Below, in pieces: positions 10,889 to 20,848 of a DNA stretch of 64,000 bases. The notes beneath the pieces were generated by a model. It searched no databases. It was not told the origin of the DNA and saw only the letters and a list, made by a program, of their open reading frames with translations. The stretch comes from Duganella flavida. Lineage in GTDB: Bacteria; Pseudomonadota; Gammaproteobacteria; Burkholderiales; Burkholderiaceae_D. The stretch covers positions 456,211 to 520,210 of the forward strand of contig NZ_WWCN01000002.1 in NCBI RefSeq assembly GCF_009857445.1. The letters are read 5' to 3'. Both the position numbers and the translations under genes were made by a program. Every line of letters starts with the position of its first letter. Within the stretch, counting starts at the first letter, position 1.

Positions 10889-11350
10889 TTACTTGTAAAT
10901 GCCGGAGCCGATCAGGAAATCGTCAACGCGCTCGACATAACCGGATTTGGATTCAACTGCTTTAGTAACGGGATTCGGCCATTTAAAATCGACCCAGCCG
11001 CTGCCTTTACTCTTGGCAATATCGACCATTTCTTTAATCAGCAGTTTGCCTTCATTATCTTTTAAACCAATTAAAGGCTTGCCTACCATTTTAGGGTTAT
11101 TCCCGTGCGCTAAAGCCACGCCATTCAAGTCATATACATAAATATACAAATCGCGGTCGTGGAAGGTGGTATTGGCCGGATCGGCGATGGCGGCAAAGGT
11201 TTTCTCCTTGCCGGCCGATTTGACCATCGCCACGGCCTTCTTGACCATTGCCACCGCTTCGTCGGGCGTTCCCTTGTCGGCCGCCTGGGCGGCGCCCGCA
11301 GTTGCCAGCAAGCTCAAGCTCAGCGCCGCTGCACCGAATAATCCTCTCAT
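10889..11350 (-). CDS. Periplasmic single Cache domain protein
   Basis: This 153-residue secreted protein probably senses or binds a small ligand in the periplasm. ATG 11350 is chosen because GGAGAA lies just upstream and a clean signal peptide follows (MRGLFGAAALSLSLLATAGAAQA). The mature part has the single-Cache wording AVAMVKKAVAMVKSAGKEKT, then DLYIYVYDLNGVALAHG, NPKMVGKPLIGLKD and a C-terminal VDDFLIGSGIYK. The same fold is the extracellular sensor of many chemoreceptors, but no transmembrane or signalling domain follows here, so it acts alone or with an unlinked partner. It lies downstream of glnE on the same strand, but 67 bases away and with its own ribosome binding site. Confidence 0.85.
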   Translation of the reverse strand: MRGLFGAAALSLSLLATAGAAQAADKGTPDEAVAMVKKAVAMVKSAGKEKTFAAIADPANTTFHDRDLYIYVYDLNGVALAHGNNPKMVGKPLIGLKDNEGKLLIKEMVDIAKSKGSGWVDFKWPNPVTKAVESKSGYVERVDDFLIGSGIYK

Positions 11351-11417
11351 CTTGTTCTCCTTGATGTTATGAAAACTACCTCCTGAAGTATTGCACTTTT
11401 TCAACACTAAAATGTTG

Positions 11418-14153
11418 TTACTGGGCAACGCCATCGCCAAAGATGGCTTGCCACAGCGCCGAGACCTGGGCCGCGTCGCTGCTCACCAGCGCCGGGTCGA
11501 TGCGCGCCAGGTCCTGGCCTTGCAGGCGCAGCTGGTGCTGCAGCTTGCGGTATTTGCGGTAGGCGTCGGCCGCGCTGGCGGCCAGGCCGGTGTCGATCAG
11601 GCCGAGGTCGGCGCACATATGGAGCAGCGCAATGTTGCCGAAATTGGCCGTCAATTGAGGATAGGCGGCAGCGTGCTGCAGGACAAGGAATTGCACGATG
11701 AACTCGATGTCGATCATGCCGCCCGGATCCTGCTTGAGGTCGAACAGGGCGCTGTGGTTGGGCTTGGCGTCGACCATGCGTTTGCGCATGGCAATCACTT
11801 CCTGCTTGAGCGGGCCATCGGTCGGCCGCTCCTGGCGCAGCACGGCTTCGCGGATGTGGTCGAAACGTTGGCCGATGGAAATGTCGCCAGCGCAGTAGCG
11901 GGCCCGGGTCAGGGCTTGGTGTTCCCAGATCCAGGCCGAGCTGTGCTGGTATTTCTCGAACGAGCCCACGCTCGACACCAGCATGCCGCTGGCGCCGTCC
12001 GGGCGCAGGGCGGTGTCGATGTCGAACAGGATGCCGGCCGAGGTGTGCGACGTCATCCAGGTGATGAAGCGCTGTGCCAGCTTGGCGTACTGGGCCGGCG
12101 CATCCTGGTCGGGATCGTCGTACAGGAAAATCACGTCGAGGTCGGACACATAGCCCAGTTCCTTGCCGCCCAGCTTGCCGTAGGCGATGACAGTGAACAG
12201 CGGCACTTCGCGGTGGCGCGTGGCCACCGTCTGCCACACCGCCTTGATGGTGGCAGCAACAATGGTGTCGGCCAGCGCTGACAGGTGGTCGGCCAGTTTT
12301 TCCACCGTCAGGTCGCCGGCCAGGTCTTGCGCCAGCAGGTGGAACAGCTGGGCGTGGTGGATTTCGCGCAGGATATCCATCTGGCGCTCGGTGTCGCCGG
12401 GATAGGCAGCCAGCTGCTTGTCGATGTCGGCTTCCAGCGCCACTGGGTCGAACACGGCGTTGCGCACGCGGTCGTCCAGCAGCTCATCCAGCAGGATCGG
12501 GTGCTGGCTCAGGAACAGCGCCGCCCAGCCACTGGCGTGCACCATGCGGATCACCCGCGCCAGCGTGTGCGGGTACTCGGTCAGCAGCGACAAATAGGCG
12601 GAACGGCGGGCGATGGCTTCAAGGAAGTCCAGCAACCGGCCCAAGGTGGCCAGCTGGTTGCCGCCGCTCGACTCCTGCGCCGCCTGCACGATCAGCGGCA
12701 GCGCGGTGTTGATCAGCCCTTGCAGGCGGTTGCGGCTGGCTTCCGGCAGCGATTGCAGGCGCGGCGCCTGCCAGGTGGCGATCAGGCGTTTGGTGGCGCC
12801 GTCCGGATCGCCGAAGCCGAGCGCGGTGAAGCGGGCCACCATGGCTTCGCGGTTGTCGGGATCAGCGCATTCGTTACTCGACTGCAAGTCAATATCATTT
12901 TCGCTGCTCTCGGTCTTGTCGGAGAACATTTCGTCAAACTGGCCGGCGACGAACTGGCGATGGGCATCCAGCTGGGCCAGCAGGGTGGCCACGTCGGGCA
13001 GGCCCATCATCTGTGCCACGGTCAGGCGGTCGGCGTCGTTGGCCGGCAAGGTGTGGGTCTGGGCGTCGTCCAGGTATTGCAGGCGGTGTTCAAGATTGCG
13101 CAGGAAGGTGTAGGAAGCCAGCAGTTGATAGACGATGGCGTGGCTTAGTAACCCTTTCTCAGCAATGATGCGCAAGGTGGTGCGGGTCGAACGGTCGCGC
13201 AGGGCGGCGTCGCGGCCGCCGCGAATCAGCTGGAATACCTGCGCCAAAAACTCGATTTCACGAATGCCGCCGCGGCCCAGCTTGACGTTGTTGCTGCGGT
13301 CCGGGTGCAGCCGCTCCTGCCGGTTCACCTCGGCGCGGATTTGCGCATGCATATTGCGAATGGCGTCAATCACGCCAAAGTCCAGGTAGCGGCGGAAGCA
13401 GAACGGCCGGACAATCCCATCCAACGCGGCGATATCCTCGGCGCGCCCGGTGACAGCGCGCGCCTTTACCCAGGCGTAGCGCTCCCACTCGCGGCCCTGC
13501 ACGATCAGGTAGTTTTCCACCATGCTCATGCTGGCCGCCAGCGGCCCGGAATTGCCGTTCGGGCGCAGCGCCATGTCGACCCGGAAGGTGTAGCCGTCCT
13601 CGGTGATCTCGGCCAGCGCCGCGATCAGCTTTTTGCCCAGGCGGATGAAGAATTCGTGGTTGGACAGGCCGCGCTGGCCTAGTTCCGTGTCGGCGGCGGT
13701 GTCGCCGTCCTCAGGGTAGACAAAGATCAGGTCGATGTCGGACGAGACGTTGAGTTCGCCGCCACCTTGCTTGCCCATCGCCAGCACGATCATGTGCTGC
13801 GGCAGGCCGGAATCGTGGCCGATCGGCTCGCCGTGCGCGGCCACCATCTCGGCGTGCAGCTCGACCATGTGTTTCTGGATGGCAAAGTCGGCAAAGCGGG
13901 TCATGGTTTCCACCACTTCGGCCAAGTTGGCCTGGCCTTCCAGGTCGCGGCGGATCAGGGTGCATACCAGCAGGTTGCGCAGGCGGCGCATCGAGCGCAC
14001 CAGCGGCAGGCCGCCTTCTGCTTCTTTTTGTAAATATTCTGCCAGATTAATCTGGGCAAGCGATAATTGCGCCAATTGATCGACCTTGGCAGCGCGGTCG
14101 GGCGCGGCGGACAGCCAGCGCTGGTAGAAACGGGAGACGGACGGTGAACTCAT
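11418..14153 (-). CDS. glnE: Bifunctional glutamine synthetase adenylyltransferase/deadenylase
   Basis: GlnE adds AMP to, or removes it from, glutamine synthetase in response to PII protein and glutamine, setting the activity of nitrogen assimilation. The chosen start gives 911 residues (MSSPSVSRFYQRWL); an upstream in-frame ATG at 14219 would add 22 residues that do not look family-like. Both nucleotidyltransferase cores are present: LNVSSDIDLIFVYPEDG near residue 135 (deadenylase half) and YVSDLDVIFLYDD near residue 670 (adenylylase half). RGGIREIEFLAQVFQLIRGG is also intact. The length is slightly below the roughly 945 residues of the enterobacterial enzyme. It is divergent from yhdP. Confidence 0.94.
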   Translation of the reverse strand: MSSPSVSRFYQRWLSAAPDRAAKVDQLAQLSLAQINLAEYLQKEAEGGLPLVRSMRRLRNLLVCTLIRRDLEGQANLAEVVETMTRFADFAIQKHMVELHAEMVAAHGEPIGHDSGLPQHMIVLAMGKQGGGELNVSSDIDLIFVYPEDGDTAADTELGQRGLSNHEFFIRLGKKLIAALAEITEDGYTFRVDMALRPNGNSGPLAASMSMVENYLIVQGREWERYAWVKARAVTGRAEDIAALDGIVRPFCFRRYLDFGVIDAIRNMHAQIRAEVNRQERLHPDRSNNVKLGRGGIREIEFLAQVFQLIRGGRDAALRDRSTRTTLRIIAEKGLLSHAIVYQLLASYTFLRNLEHRLQYLDDAQTHTLPANDADRLTVAQMMGLPDVATLLAQLDAHRQFVAGQFDEMFSDKTESSENDIDLQSSNECADPDNREAMVARFTALGFGDPDGATKRLIATWQAPRLQSLPEASRNRLQGLINTALPLIVQAAQESSGGNQLATLGRLLDFLEAIARRSAYLSLLTEYPHTLARVIRMVHASGWAALFLSQHPILLDELLDDRVRNAVFDPVALEADIDKQLAAYPGDTERQMDILREIHHAQLFHLLAQDLAGDLTVEKLADHLSALADTIVAATIKAVWQTVATRHREVPLFTVIAYGKLGGKELGYVSDLDVIFLYDDPDQDAPAQYAKLAQRFITWMTSHTSAGILFDIDTALRPDGASGMLVSSVGSFEKYQHSSAWIWEHQALTRARYCAGDISIGQRFDHIREAVLRQERPTDGPLKQEVIAMRKRMVDAKPNHSALFDLKQDPGGMIDIEFIVQFLVLQHAAAYPQLTANFGNIALLHMCADLGLIDTGLAASAADAYRKYRKLQHQLRLQGQDLARIDPALVSSDAAQVSALWQAIFGDGVAQ

Positions 14154-14241
14154 AGAGGGATAAGGTAGAATTGCTCCGGAAACCGAGTGTAGCGCGAGTT
14201 TGCTATTTATTTGACGCATGGCCTGATTTATTAGCGTATTA

Positions 14242-17200
14242 ATGCAAAAACCAGAAGAGGAGACTGTGACAGGCGAAGGCCCCTTGGCTGCGCGCTGGCA
14301 CCGGCTCAGTGCCGCCTACCGGATCTGCAACCTCGCCACCCATCACGTGCTGGGCTTCACCCTGAAGCTGGCATTGCTGTTGTATTTTGCTTTCACCATC
14401 CTGTTCCTGACGCTGCGCTACGCGGTGCTGCCAAATATCGACCACTACAAGGGCGATATCGAACAGGTCGCCAGCCAGGCCATCGGCAACCAGGTCACCA
14501 TCGCGCGCGTGTATGCCTCGTGGAACGGCTTCCGTCCCAACCTGTTCCTGGGCGACGTGGTGCTGCACGACCAGCAAGGCCGTCCGGCGCTGACCTTGCC
14601 GAGCGTGTCGGCCACCTTGTCGTGGTGGACCGTGGTGACGGCCCAGTTGCGCTTCCACGTGCTGGAGTTCAACCGTCCCGATCTGGAAATCCTGCGCGAA
14701 GCCGACGGCCGCCTGGTTGTAGCCGGCATGGTCATAGACCTCAACAAGCCAAGCGACGGCAAGGGCCTGGATTGGCTGCTGCTGCAGCGCGATATCGTTA
14801 TCCGCGAAGGCCGCTTGCAATGGACCGACCGCCAGCGCGCCGCGCCGCCGCTGGCGCTGGACAATGTGACGGTGCTGCTGCGCAACCAGTGGCTGCATCA
14901 CCAGCTGTCGCTGCGCGCCACGCCGCCGGCCGCACTGGCCGAACCGCTCGACTTGCGTGCCGACTTTACCCATCCGGCCTTTGGCGCGCGCATTTCCAAC
15001 GTCTCGATGTGGAAGGGCGAGGTCTATGCCGACCTGCGCAACGCCGACCTGCTGGCGTTGAAAGCCTGGATTCCGTATCCATTTCAACTGAGCAGCGGCA
15101 GTGGTTCGCTGCGCGCGTGGGTGGGCGTCGACCAATCGCGCCTGACCGGCTTTACAGCCGATGTCGGTCTGTCGAATATCACCGCCGTGCTGGGCAAGGA
15201 ATTGCCGCTGCTGGATTTGCAGCAGATGAGTGGCCGTATCGCCGCCCATGAAGACATCCGTCCGCCGGCTGCGCGCCAGGGCGCGGTTACGCCGGGCTTC
15301 GGCGCGCTGGGCCATAGCCTGCAGGTAGACAAGCTGACCCTGACCACCCGCGATGGCCTGGTGATGGCGCCGACCTCGCTGTCGGAAACCTATGCTGCGG
15401 CGGCCGGCGCCAAGCCGGAAAAAGTCGAACTGAAGGCGCGCCAGCTGGACCTGCAAACCTTGGCCGGCCTGGCCGAACGCCTGCCGCTGAACGAGCACCA
15501 GCACAAAATGGTCGCCAGCTTCGCGCCGCGCGGCTTGCTGCAAAACTTCTCGGCCGAATGGCAGGGCTCCTTCCCGGCGCTGCAGTCTTATCGCATCAAG
15601 GGCGATCTGGTCGGACTCGGCCTGAAGCCGCAGCCGCCGCGCATGGCGCAACCGAAAAGCGGCAAAACGCCCGCCATTGCTGGGCTCCCGGCGATTCCCG
15701 GTTTCGATAACCTGAGCGGCTCGATTGACGCCACCGAAAAGGGCGGTAGCTTCAAACTGAACTCGCAGCAGCTGGTGCTGCAGATGCCGGACTATTTCGC
15801 CGAAGCGTCGATGCCGTTCGACCATCTCAACCTCGCTGCGCGCTGGTCGTTTGAAGCCGACAACCAGCTGCTGTTCCAGATCGACAGCATGGACTTCGAG
15901 CAAGAAGGTATGCGCGGCACGCTGCAAGGCACGCACACCATTCCGCTGGCCGGTAAGGGCCCGGGCAAGGCCGACCTGAGCGGCACGCTGACCGGCTTCC
16001 AGCTCAACCGTATTGGCCGCTACCTGCCGATGCAAACGCCGCACGACCTCAAGGCCTGGCTGACCGGCGCGCTGGAAGGCGGCGTCGCCACCGACGTGGC
16101 GCTGCGCCTGCGCGGCGATCTCGCGCACTTTCCCTTCCAGGGCGACAGCAATGCGGACAAGGCGCGCGGCGAATTCCGCGTGGCCGGTAAGCTCACCGAA
16201 GGCAAGCTGAATTACGAGCCCGGCCATTATCTGCACGACGGCAAGGAACTGGGCAAGGACGGCAAGCCGCTGCCGTTGTGGCCGCAGGCCGAGCACATCA
16301 AGGGCAGCTTTGTGTTCGAGCGCGCGCGCATGGAAATCCACGGCGACACCGCCACCACCGGCGGCGTTGCACTGAGCAATGTGAAGGCCGTGATTCCGGA
16401 CTTGATCGTGCATGACTCGATGCTGGAAATCGACGGCAACGCGGCCGGGCCGATGCAGGAATTCCTCAAGTACGTGGCCACCAGCCCGGTGCTGGAATGG
16501 ATCTCGCACTTCACCGATGAGACACTGGCCAGCGGCAACAGCAAGCTGGCCCTGAGCCTGCGCATTCCGCTGGCGCACGCCATCGATACCAAGGTCAACG
16601 GCACGCTGCAACTGCAGAACAACGACATCACGCTGATGAACGACATGCCGGTGGTGCAATCCTCGCAGGGCAAGATCGAATTCAACGAGCATGGCGTCAA
16701 CCTCAACCAGCTGTCCGGTAACTTCCTCGGCGGTCCGGTATCGATTACCGGCGGCAGCCAGAAGGACAACGCCATCGTTGTCAAACTGGGCGGCCTGATG
16801 ACGGCCGACGGTTTCCGCCAGACCTACCAGATGCCGGCCATGCAGCGCCTGGCTGACCACCTGTCGGGCAGCACGCGCTACAGCGGTACGGTCACGGTGC
16901 GTGACCACCAGGTGGTGGTGGCGGTTGACTCCAGTCTCACCGGGCTGGGCCTCGACTTGCCGGCGCCGGTGAAGAAAACCGCTGTGGACAGCATGCCGCT
17001 GCGTTTCCTGCTGACCAGCGGCCTGACGCCGGACGCGGTTGGCCAGCTGCATGACGATATCCGCATCACGCTGGGCAGCAATATCGCCGCGCGCTATCAG
17101 CGCCAGAAGCTCAGCAATAGCAAGCAGCACTGGAAGCTGGTGCGCGGCGGCATCGGCGTCAATGCGCCAGCGCCGGAACCGGATAGCGGACTGGCCTTCC

Positions 17201-18432
17201 ACCTCAATATGCGCGAGCTCAACGTCGATAACTGGCTGGACTTTGCCGAGGTTGTAGCCGGCAAAGGTCCGGCTACGTCATCGTCGTCCGACAGCAGCGA
17301 CTTCACGCAGTACGTGGTGCCGGAGGCGATTGCCACCCGCGCCAGCGAGCTGGTGATCGGCGGCCGCAAGCTGGAAAACATCGTGGTCGGCGTCAGCCAC
17401 TACAAGGGCACCTGGCAGGCCAGCATCGATTCGACCCAGGCCAATGGCTACCTGACCTGGGCGGAACCGTCCACCGGCGCTGGCCTCGGAAAGGTGACGG
17501 CGCGCCTGTCCTCGCTGGTGATCCCGGAGTCGGCCTCCAGCGAAGTGCAGGAGCTGTTGGATGGCAAGAGCGCCGCCGCCACCATCCCGGCGCTGGACGT
17601 GTTGGTCGAGCGCTTTGAACTGTTCAACAAACAGCTGGGCCGGCTGGAACTGCAAGCCAACAATGTGCAGCTGCCTAGCGCGCGCGAGTGGCGCGTCAAC
17701 AAGCTGTCACTGGCCAATCCGGACGGCGCCTTGAACGGTACCGGCAAGTGGGTCAGCAAGGATGGCGTGCACAACACCTCGCTTGATTTCAACCTCGACA
17801 TCGCCGACGCCGGCAAACTGCTGGAACGCTTCGGTTTTGCCGATACGCTCAAAGGCGGCAAGGGTTCGCTGAAAGGCGATATCGCCTGGAAGGGCTTGCC
17901 GTACTCGCTTGATTTGCCTAGCCTGTCCGGCCAGATCAACATGAATGTGGAGAAGGGCCAGTTCCTCAAGCAAGATCCGGGCGCCGCCAAGCTGCTCGGC
18001 GTGCTGAGCCTGCAAGCCTTGCCGCGCCTGCTCAAGCTGGACTTCCACGACGTCTTCTCGGAAGGACTGGCGTTTGACGGCATCACCGCCAATGCCAGCA
18101 TCAACCGTGGCATCGTCAAGACCGACAACTTGAAAATGCACGGCGTCGCCGCCACCGTGCTGATGGATGGCAGCGCCGACATCGCCAACGAAACCACCAA
18201 CCTGCATGTGGTGGTGATACCGGAAGTGAACCTCGGCACCGCGCCGCTGGTGTATGCATTAGCCGTCAATCCTGTGATCGGTTTGGGGAGTTTTTTAGCG
18301 CAACTGTTCCTGAGTGCACCGGTGATGAAGGCCTTGACCTATCATATGCAGGTGACCGGCCCGTGGAAAGCACCGGTGGTCACCAAGCTCGAGGCTCCTA
18401 AAACAGAACCGACCGCGCCACCGAAAGGATAG
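14242..18432 (+). CDS. yhdP: YhdP family AsmA-like protein
   Basis: This very large protein (1396 residues) of the AsmA/TamB/YhdP group bridges the inner and outer membranes and is known in enterobacteria to support phospholipid delivery to the outer membrane. One membrane segment lies near residues 36-60 (LKLALLLYFAFTILFLTLRYAVLP). The rest is predicted as beta-rich periplasmic repeats, and the C-terminal AsmA-like part has LKMHGVAATVLMDGSADI and a final hydrophobic stretch VIGLGSFLAQLFLSAP. An in-frame GTG at 14266 has AGAGGAG close upstream and is a possible alternative start. The stop is 2 bases before nit, so yhdP-nit-tldD probably form an operon. Confidence 0.9.
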   Translation: MQKPEEETVTGEGPLAARWHRLSAAYRICNLATHHVLGFTLKLALLLYFAFTILFLTLRYAVLPNIDHYKGDIEQVASQAIGNQVTIARVYASWNGFRPNLFLGDVVLHDQQGRPALTLPSVSATLSWWTVVTAQLRFHVLEFNRPDLEILREADGRLVVAGMVIDLNKPSDGKGLDWLLLQRDIVIREGRLQWTDRQRAAPPLALDNVTVLLRNQWLHHQLSLRATPPAALAEPLDLRADFTHPAFGARISNVSMWKGEVYADLRNADLLALKAWIPYPFQLSSGSGSLRAWVGVDQSRLTGFTADVGLSNITAVLGKELPLLDLQQMSGRIAAHEDIRPPAARQGAVTPGFGALGHSLQVDKLTLTTRDGLVMAPTSLSETYAAAAGAKPEKVELKARQLDLQTLAGLAERLPLNEHQHKMVASFAPRGLLQNFSAEWQGSFPALQSYRIKGDLVGLGLKPQPPRMAQPKSGKTPAIAGLPAIPGFDNLSGSIDATEKGGSFKLNSQQLVLQMPDYFAEASMPFDHLNLAARWSFEADNQLLFQIDSMDFEQEGMRGTLQGTHTIPLAGKGPGKADLSGTLTGFQLNRIGRYLPMQTPHDLKAWLTGALEGGVATDVALRLRGDLAHFPFQGDSNADKARGEFRVAGKLTEGKLNYEPGHYLHDGKELGKDGKPLPLWPQAEHIKGSFVFERARMEIHGDTATTGGVALSNVKAVIPDLIVHDSMLEIDGNAAGPMQEFLKYVATSPVLEWISHFTDETLASGNSKLALSLRIPLAHAIDTKVNGTLQLQNNDITLMNDMPVVQSSQGKIEFNEHGVNLNQLSGNFLGGPVSITGGSQKDNAIVVKLGGLMTADGFRQTYQMPAMQRLADHLSGSTRYSGTVTVRDHQVVVAVDSSLTGLGLDLPAPVKKTAVDSMPLRFLLTSGLTPDAVGQLHDDIRITLGSNIAARYQRQKLSNSKQHWKLVRGGIGVNAPAPEPDSGLAFHLNMRELNVDNWLDFAEVVAGKGPATSSSSDSSDFTQYVVPEAIATRASELVIGGRKLENIVVGVSHYKGTWQASIDSTQANGYLTWAEPSTGAGLGKVTARLSSLVIPESASSEVQELLDGKSAAATIPALDVLVERFELFNKQLGRLELQANNVQLPSAREWRVNKLSLANPDGALNGTGKWVSKDGVHNTSLDFNLDIADAGKLLERFGFADTLKGGKGSLKGDIAWKGLPYSLDLPSLSGQINMNVEKGQFLKQDPGAAKLLGVLSLQALPRLLKLDFHDVFSEGLAFDGITANASINRGIVKTDNLKMHGVAATVLMDGSADIANETTNLHVVVIPEVNLGTAPLVYALAVNPVIGLGSFLAQLFLSAPVMKALTYHMQVTGPWKAPVVTKLEAPKTEPTAPPKG

Positions 18433-18434
18433 CC

Positions 18435-19232
18435 ATGCACACCGTCGCCGCCGTACAAATGATTTCCTCGCCGTCCGTGCCGGACAATATCACCACCGCG
18501 CGCCGCCTCGTCACCAAGGCCGCGCAGGATGGCGCGCAGCTGGTGCTGCTGCCGGAGTACTGGGCCATCATGGGCCTGAACGATGGCGACAAAGTGAAAG
18601 TAGCCGAGCCGCTGGGCAGCGGGCCGATCCAGGACTTCATGTCCGGGCTGGCACGCGAGCTGGGCATCTGGCTGATCGGCGGCACCTTGCCGCTGGCCTC
18701 GGATGATCCGGAAAAAGTCATCAACACCACGCTGGTGTACAACCCGCAGGGTGAGCACGTGGGCCGCTACGACAAGATCCACCTGTTCGGCTTCACCAAG
18801 GGTACCGAGTCGTACAACGAATCCAGGACCATCGTACCGGGCACGCATGTGGGCGCGTTCGAGGCGCCGTTCGGCAAGGTCGGCATGTCGGTGTGCTACG
18901 ACCTGCGCTTCCCGGAACTGTTCCGTGCGCTGGGACCGGTGTCGCTGATCGTGGTGCCGGCCGCCTTTACCTACACCACCGGCCTGGCGCACTGGGAAAT
19001 CCTGCTGCGCGCGCGCGCCATCGAAAACCAGTGCTACGTGCTGGCGGCAGCGCAGGGCGGCACCCATCCGAACGGCCGCCGCACTTGGGGCCACAGCATG
19101 CTGATCGACCCGTGGGGCGCGGTCAAGTCGGTGCTGGCCGAAGGCGAGGGCGTGGTCGCCGGCGAGATCGACCTCGGCTACATGCAAGGCGTGCGCGACA
19201 GCCTGCCGGCGCTGAAACACCGGACCATGTGA
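18435..19232 (+). CDS. Carbon-nitrogen hydrolase (Nit-type omega-amidase family)
   Basis: This 265-residue nitrilase-superfamily hydrolase has a complete Glu-Lys-Cys triad: Glu41 in LLPEYW, Lys114 in RYDKIHLFGF and Cys154 in GMSVCYDLRFPELF. Close relatives of this subgroup are omega-amidases or deaminated-glutathione amidases (Nit1/Nit2/YbeM type), which repair or clear damaged amide metabolites. The exact substrate cannot be read from the sequence. It begins 2 bases after the yhdP stop and is followed after 43 bases by tldD. This yhdP-nit-tldD order is, to my knowledge, common in betaproteobacteria. Confidence 0.9.
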   Translation: MHTVAAVQMISSPSVPDNITTARRLVTKAAQDGAQLVLLPEYWAIMGLNDGDKVKVAEPLGSGPIQDFMSGLARELGIWLIGGTLPLASDDPEKVINTTLVYNPQGEHVGRYDKIHLFGFTKGTESYNESRTIVPGTHVGAFEAPFGKVGMSVCYDLRFPELFRALGPVSLIVVPAAFTYTTGLAHWEILLRARAIENQCYVLAAAQGGTHPNGRRTWGHSMLIDPWGAVKSVLAEGEGVVAGEIDLGYMQGVRDSLPALKHRTM

Positions 19233-19275
19233 TATCCACTACAATGCCGGTAACACCTAACAAGAAAGCATCACC

Positions 19276-20736
19276 ATGAAGCCATTTGAACCGAATTTGT
19301 CCACCCTGGCCGTAGCGCGCGATATCTTGCTGACGCCGTTCGGGCTGGACGAGGGCAAGCTGCTCAAGACGCTGGGCAGCATGTTCACCCACAAGGTCGA
19401 CTACGCCGACCTGTACTTCCAGTTCACCAAGAACGAAGGCTGGAGCCTGGAAGAGGGGATCGTCAAGACCGGTAGTTTCTCGATCGACCAGGGCGTCGGT
19501 GTGCGCGCCGTGTCCGGTGACAAGACGGCGTTTTCGTATTCGGATGAAATCTCGGAAGCGGCGCTGCTGGATGCTGCTGCTGCGACCCGCACCATTGCGC
19601 GTGCTGGCGCTGGCAAGATCAAAGTGGCTGGCGCGACCAACCACGTTGGCGGCCGTTCGCTGTACCTGCCACATGATCCGCTGGTGTCGCTGGATGCGAC
19701 GGCCAAGGTCAAGCTGCTGGAGCGCATCGAGAAGATGGCGCGCGCCAAGGACCCGCGCGTGGTGCAAGTGATGGCCAGTCTGGCAGGCGAGTACGACGTG
19801 GTGCTGGTGGTGCGCAGCGATGGCGTGCTGGCAGCGGATATTCGTCCGCTGGTGCGCGTGTCGCTGACTGTGATTGTGGAGCAGAATGGCCGCCGCGAAA
19901 TCGGTTCGGCGGGCGGCGGTGGCCGCTACGACTATGGCTACTTCAGCGATACGCTGCTGGACCAGTATGCGACCGACGCGGTGAACTCGGCGATTGTGAA
20001 TCTGGATGCGCGTCCGGCGCCGGCTGGTCCGATGACCGTGGTGCTTGGCCCTGGCTGGCCGGGTATCCTGTTGCACGAAGCGATTGGCCATGGACTGGAG
20101 GGCGACTTCAACCGCAAGGGTTCGTCGACGTTTGCCGGCCGTATCGGCGACCGCGTGGCGGCCAAGGGCGTGACCGTGGTGGATGATGGCACGCTGGCGG
20201 ATCGCCGCGGTTCTTTGAATATCGATGACGAGGGCAATCCCACCCAGTGCACCACGCTGATTGAAGACGGCATCCTGAAAGGCTACATCCAGGACACCAT
20301 GAATGCGCGCCTGATGAAGATGCCGGTCACCGGCAACGCGCGCCGCGAATCGTTCGCCCACCTGCCGATGCCGCGCATGACCAACACCTATATGCTGGCT
20401 GGCGATAAAGATCCGGGCGAGATTCTGGCGTCGGTGAAGAATGGCTTGTATGCGGTGAACTTCGGCGGTGGCCAGGTTGATATCACCAACGGCAAATTCG
20501 TGTTCTCAGCCAGCGAGGCCTACATGATCGAGAACGGCAAGATCACCTATCCGGTGAAAGGCGCTACGCTGATCGGCAACGGTCCGGAAGTGCTGAACCG
20601 CGTATCGATGATCGGTAACGACATGGAGCTTGATCCGGGCGTCGGCGTGTGCGGCAAGGAAGGCCAGAGCGTGCCGGTAGGCGTCGGTCAGCCGACACTG
20701 CGGATCGACGGCGTAACCGTCGGCGGTACAGCGTAA
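19276..20736 (+). CDS. tldD: Metalloprotease TldD
   Basis: TldD is the catalytic half of the TldD/TldE (PmbA) zinc protease, which degrades unfolded peptides and in enterobacteria matures microcin B17 and degrades CcdA. The 486-residue protein keeps the zinc motif HExxxH as His267-Glu-x-x-x-His272 in [13 protein letters not shown]. It also keeps the conserved [10 protein letters not shown] and C-terminal [19 protein letters not shown]. TldE is not encoded in the window. It is the last gene of the yhdP-nit-tldD run and faces TBDR 3 tail to tail across a large palindrome. Confidence 0.95.
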   Translation: MKPFEPNLSTLAVARDILLTPFGLDEGKLLKTLGSMFTHKVDYADLYFQFTKNEGWSLEEGIVKTGSFSIDQGVGVRAVSGDKTAFSYSDEISEAALLDAAAATRTIARAGAGKIKVAGATNHVGGRSLYLPHDPLVSLDATAKVKLLERIEKMARAKDPRVVQVMASLAGEYDVVLVVRSDGVLAADIRPLVRVSLTVIVEQNGRREIGSAGGGGRYDYGYFSDTLLDQYATDAVNSAIVNLDARPAPAGPMTVVLGPGWPGILLHEAIGHGLEGDFNRKGSSTFAGRIGDRVAAKGVTVVDDGTLADRRGSLNIDDEGNPTQCTTLIEDGILKGYIQDTMNARLMKMPVTGNARRESFAHLPMPRMTNTYMLAGDKDPGEILASVKNGLYAVNFGGGQVDITNGKFVFSASEAYMIENGKITYPVKGATLIGNGPEVLNRVSMIGNDMELDPGVGVCGKEGQSVPVGVGQPTLRIDGVTVGGTA

Positions 20737-20746
20737 AAAACGCAAC

Positions 20747-20836
20747 TCCGGGGTCAGGTCCTCCATTTCTACACGGTCTCTGCTGTAGTAGTCGCTACAG
20801 CAGAGACCGTGTAGAAATGGAGGACCTGACCCCGGA
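20747..20836. repeat. Perfect 42-bp-arm inverted repeat
   Basis: The arms 20747-20788 and 20795-20836 are exact reverse complements over 42 bases, separated by the 6-base loop TAGTCG. The outer ends read TCCGGGGTCAGG and CCTGACCCCGGA. Short flanking GTAAAA (20733-20738) and TTTTAC (20842-20847) extend the symmetry imperfectly. It fills the gap between the convergent tldD and TBDR 3. There is no T-run, so it is not a classical terminator, though a stem this long may still stop or stabilise transcripts. GGGGTCAGG-type ends recall REP/BIME repeats mobilised by RAYT transposases, but no RAYT gene is in the window. Confidence 0.9.
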
Positions 20837-20848
20837 TTGGGTTTTACT

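Noticed and set aside
11391..12281. Open frame antisense to glnE
   Set aside because: It has no family features, and both GlnE catalytic cores are intact on the opposite strand.
20733..20847. Attachment site or integrated element between tldD and TBDR 3
   Set aside because: There is no integrase, no tRNA gene and no direct repeat at the borders; the palindrome alone does not define an integrated element.
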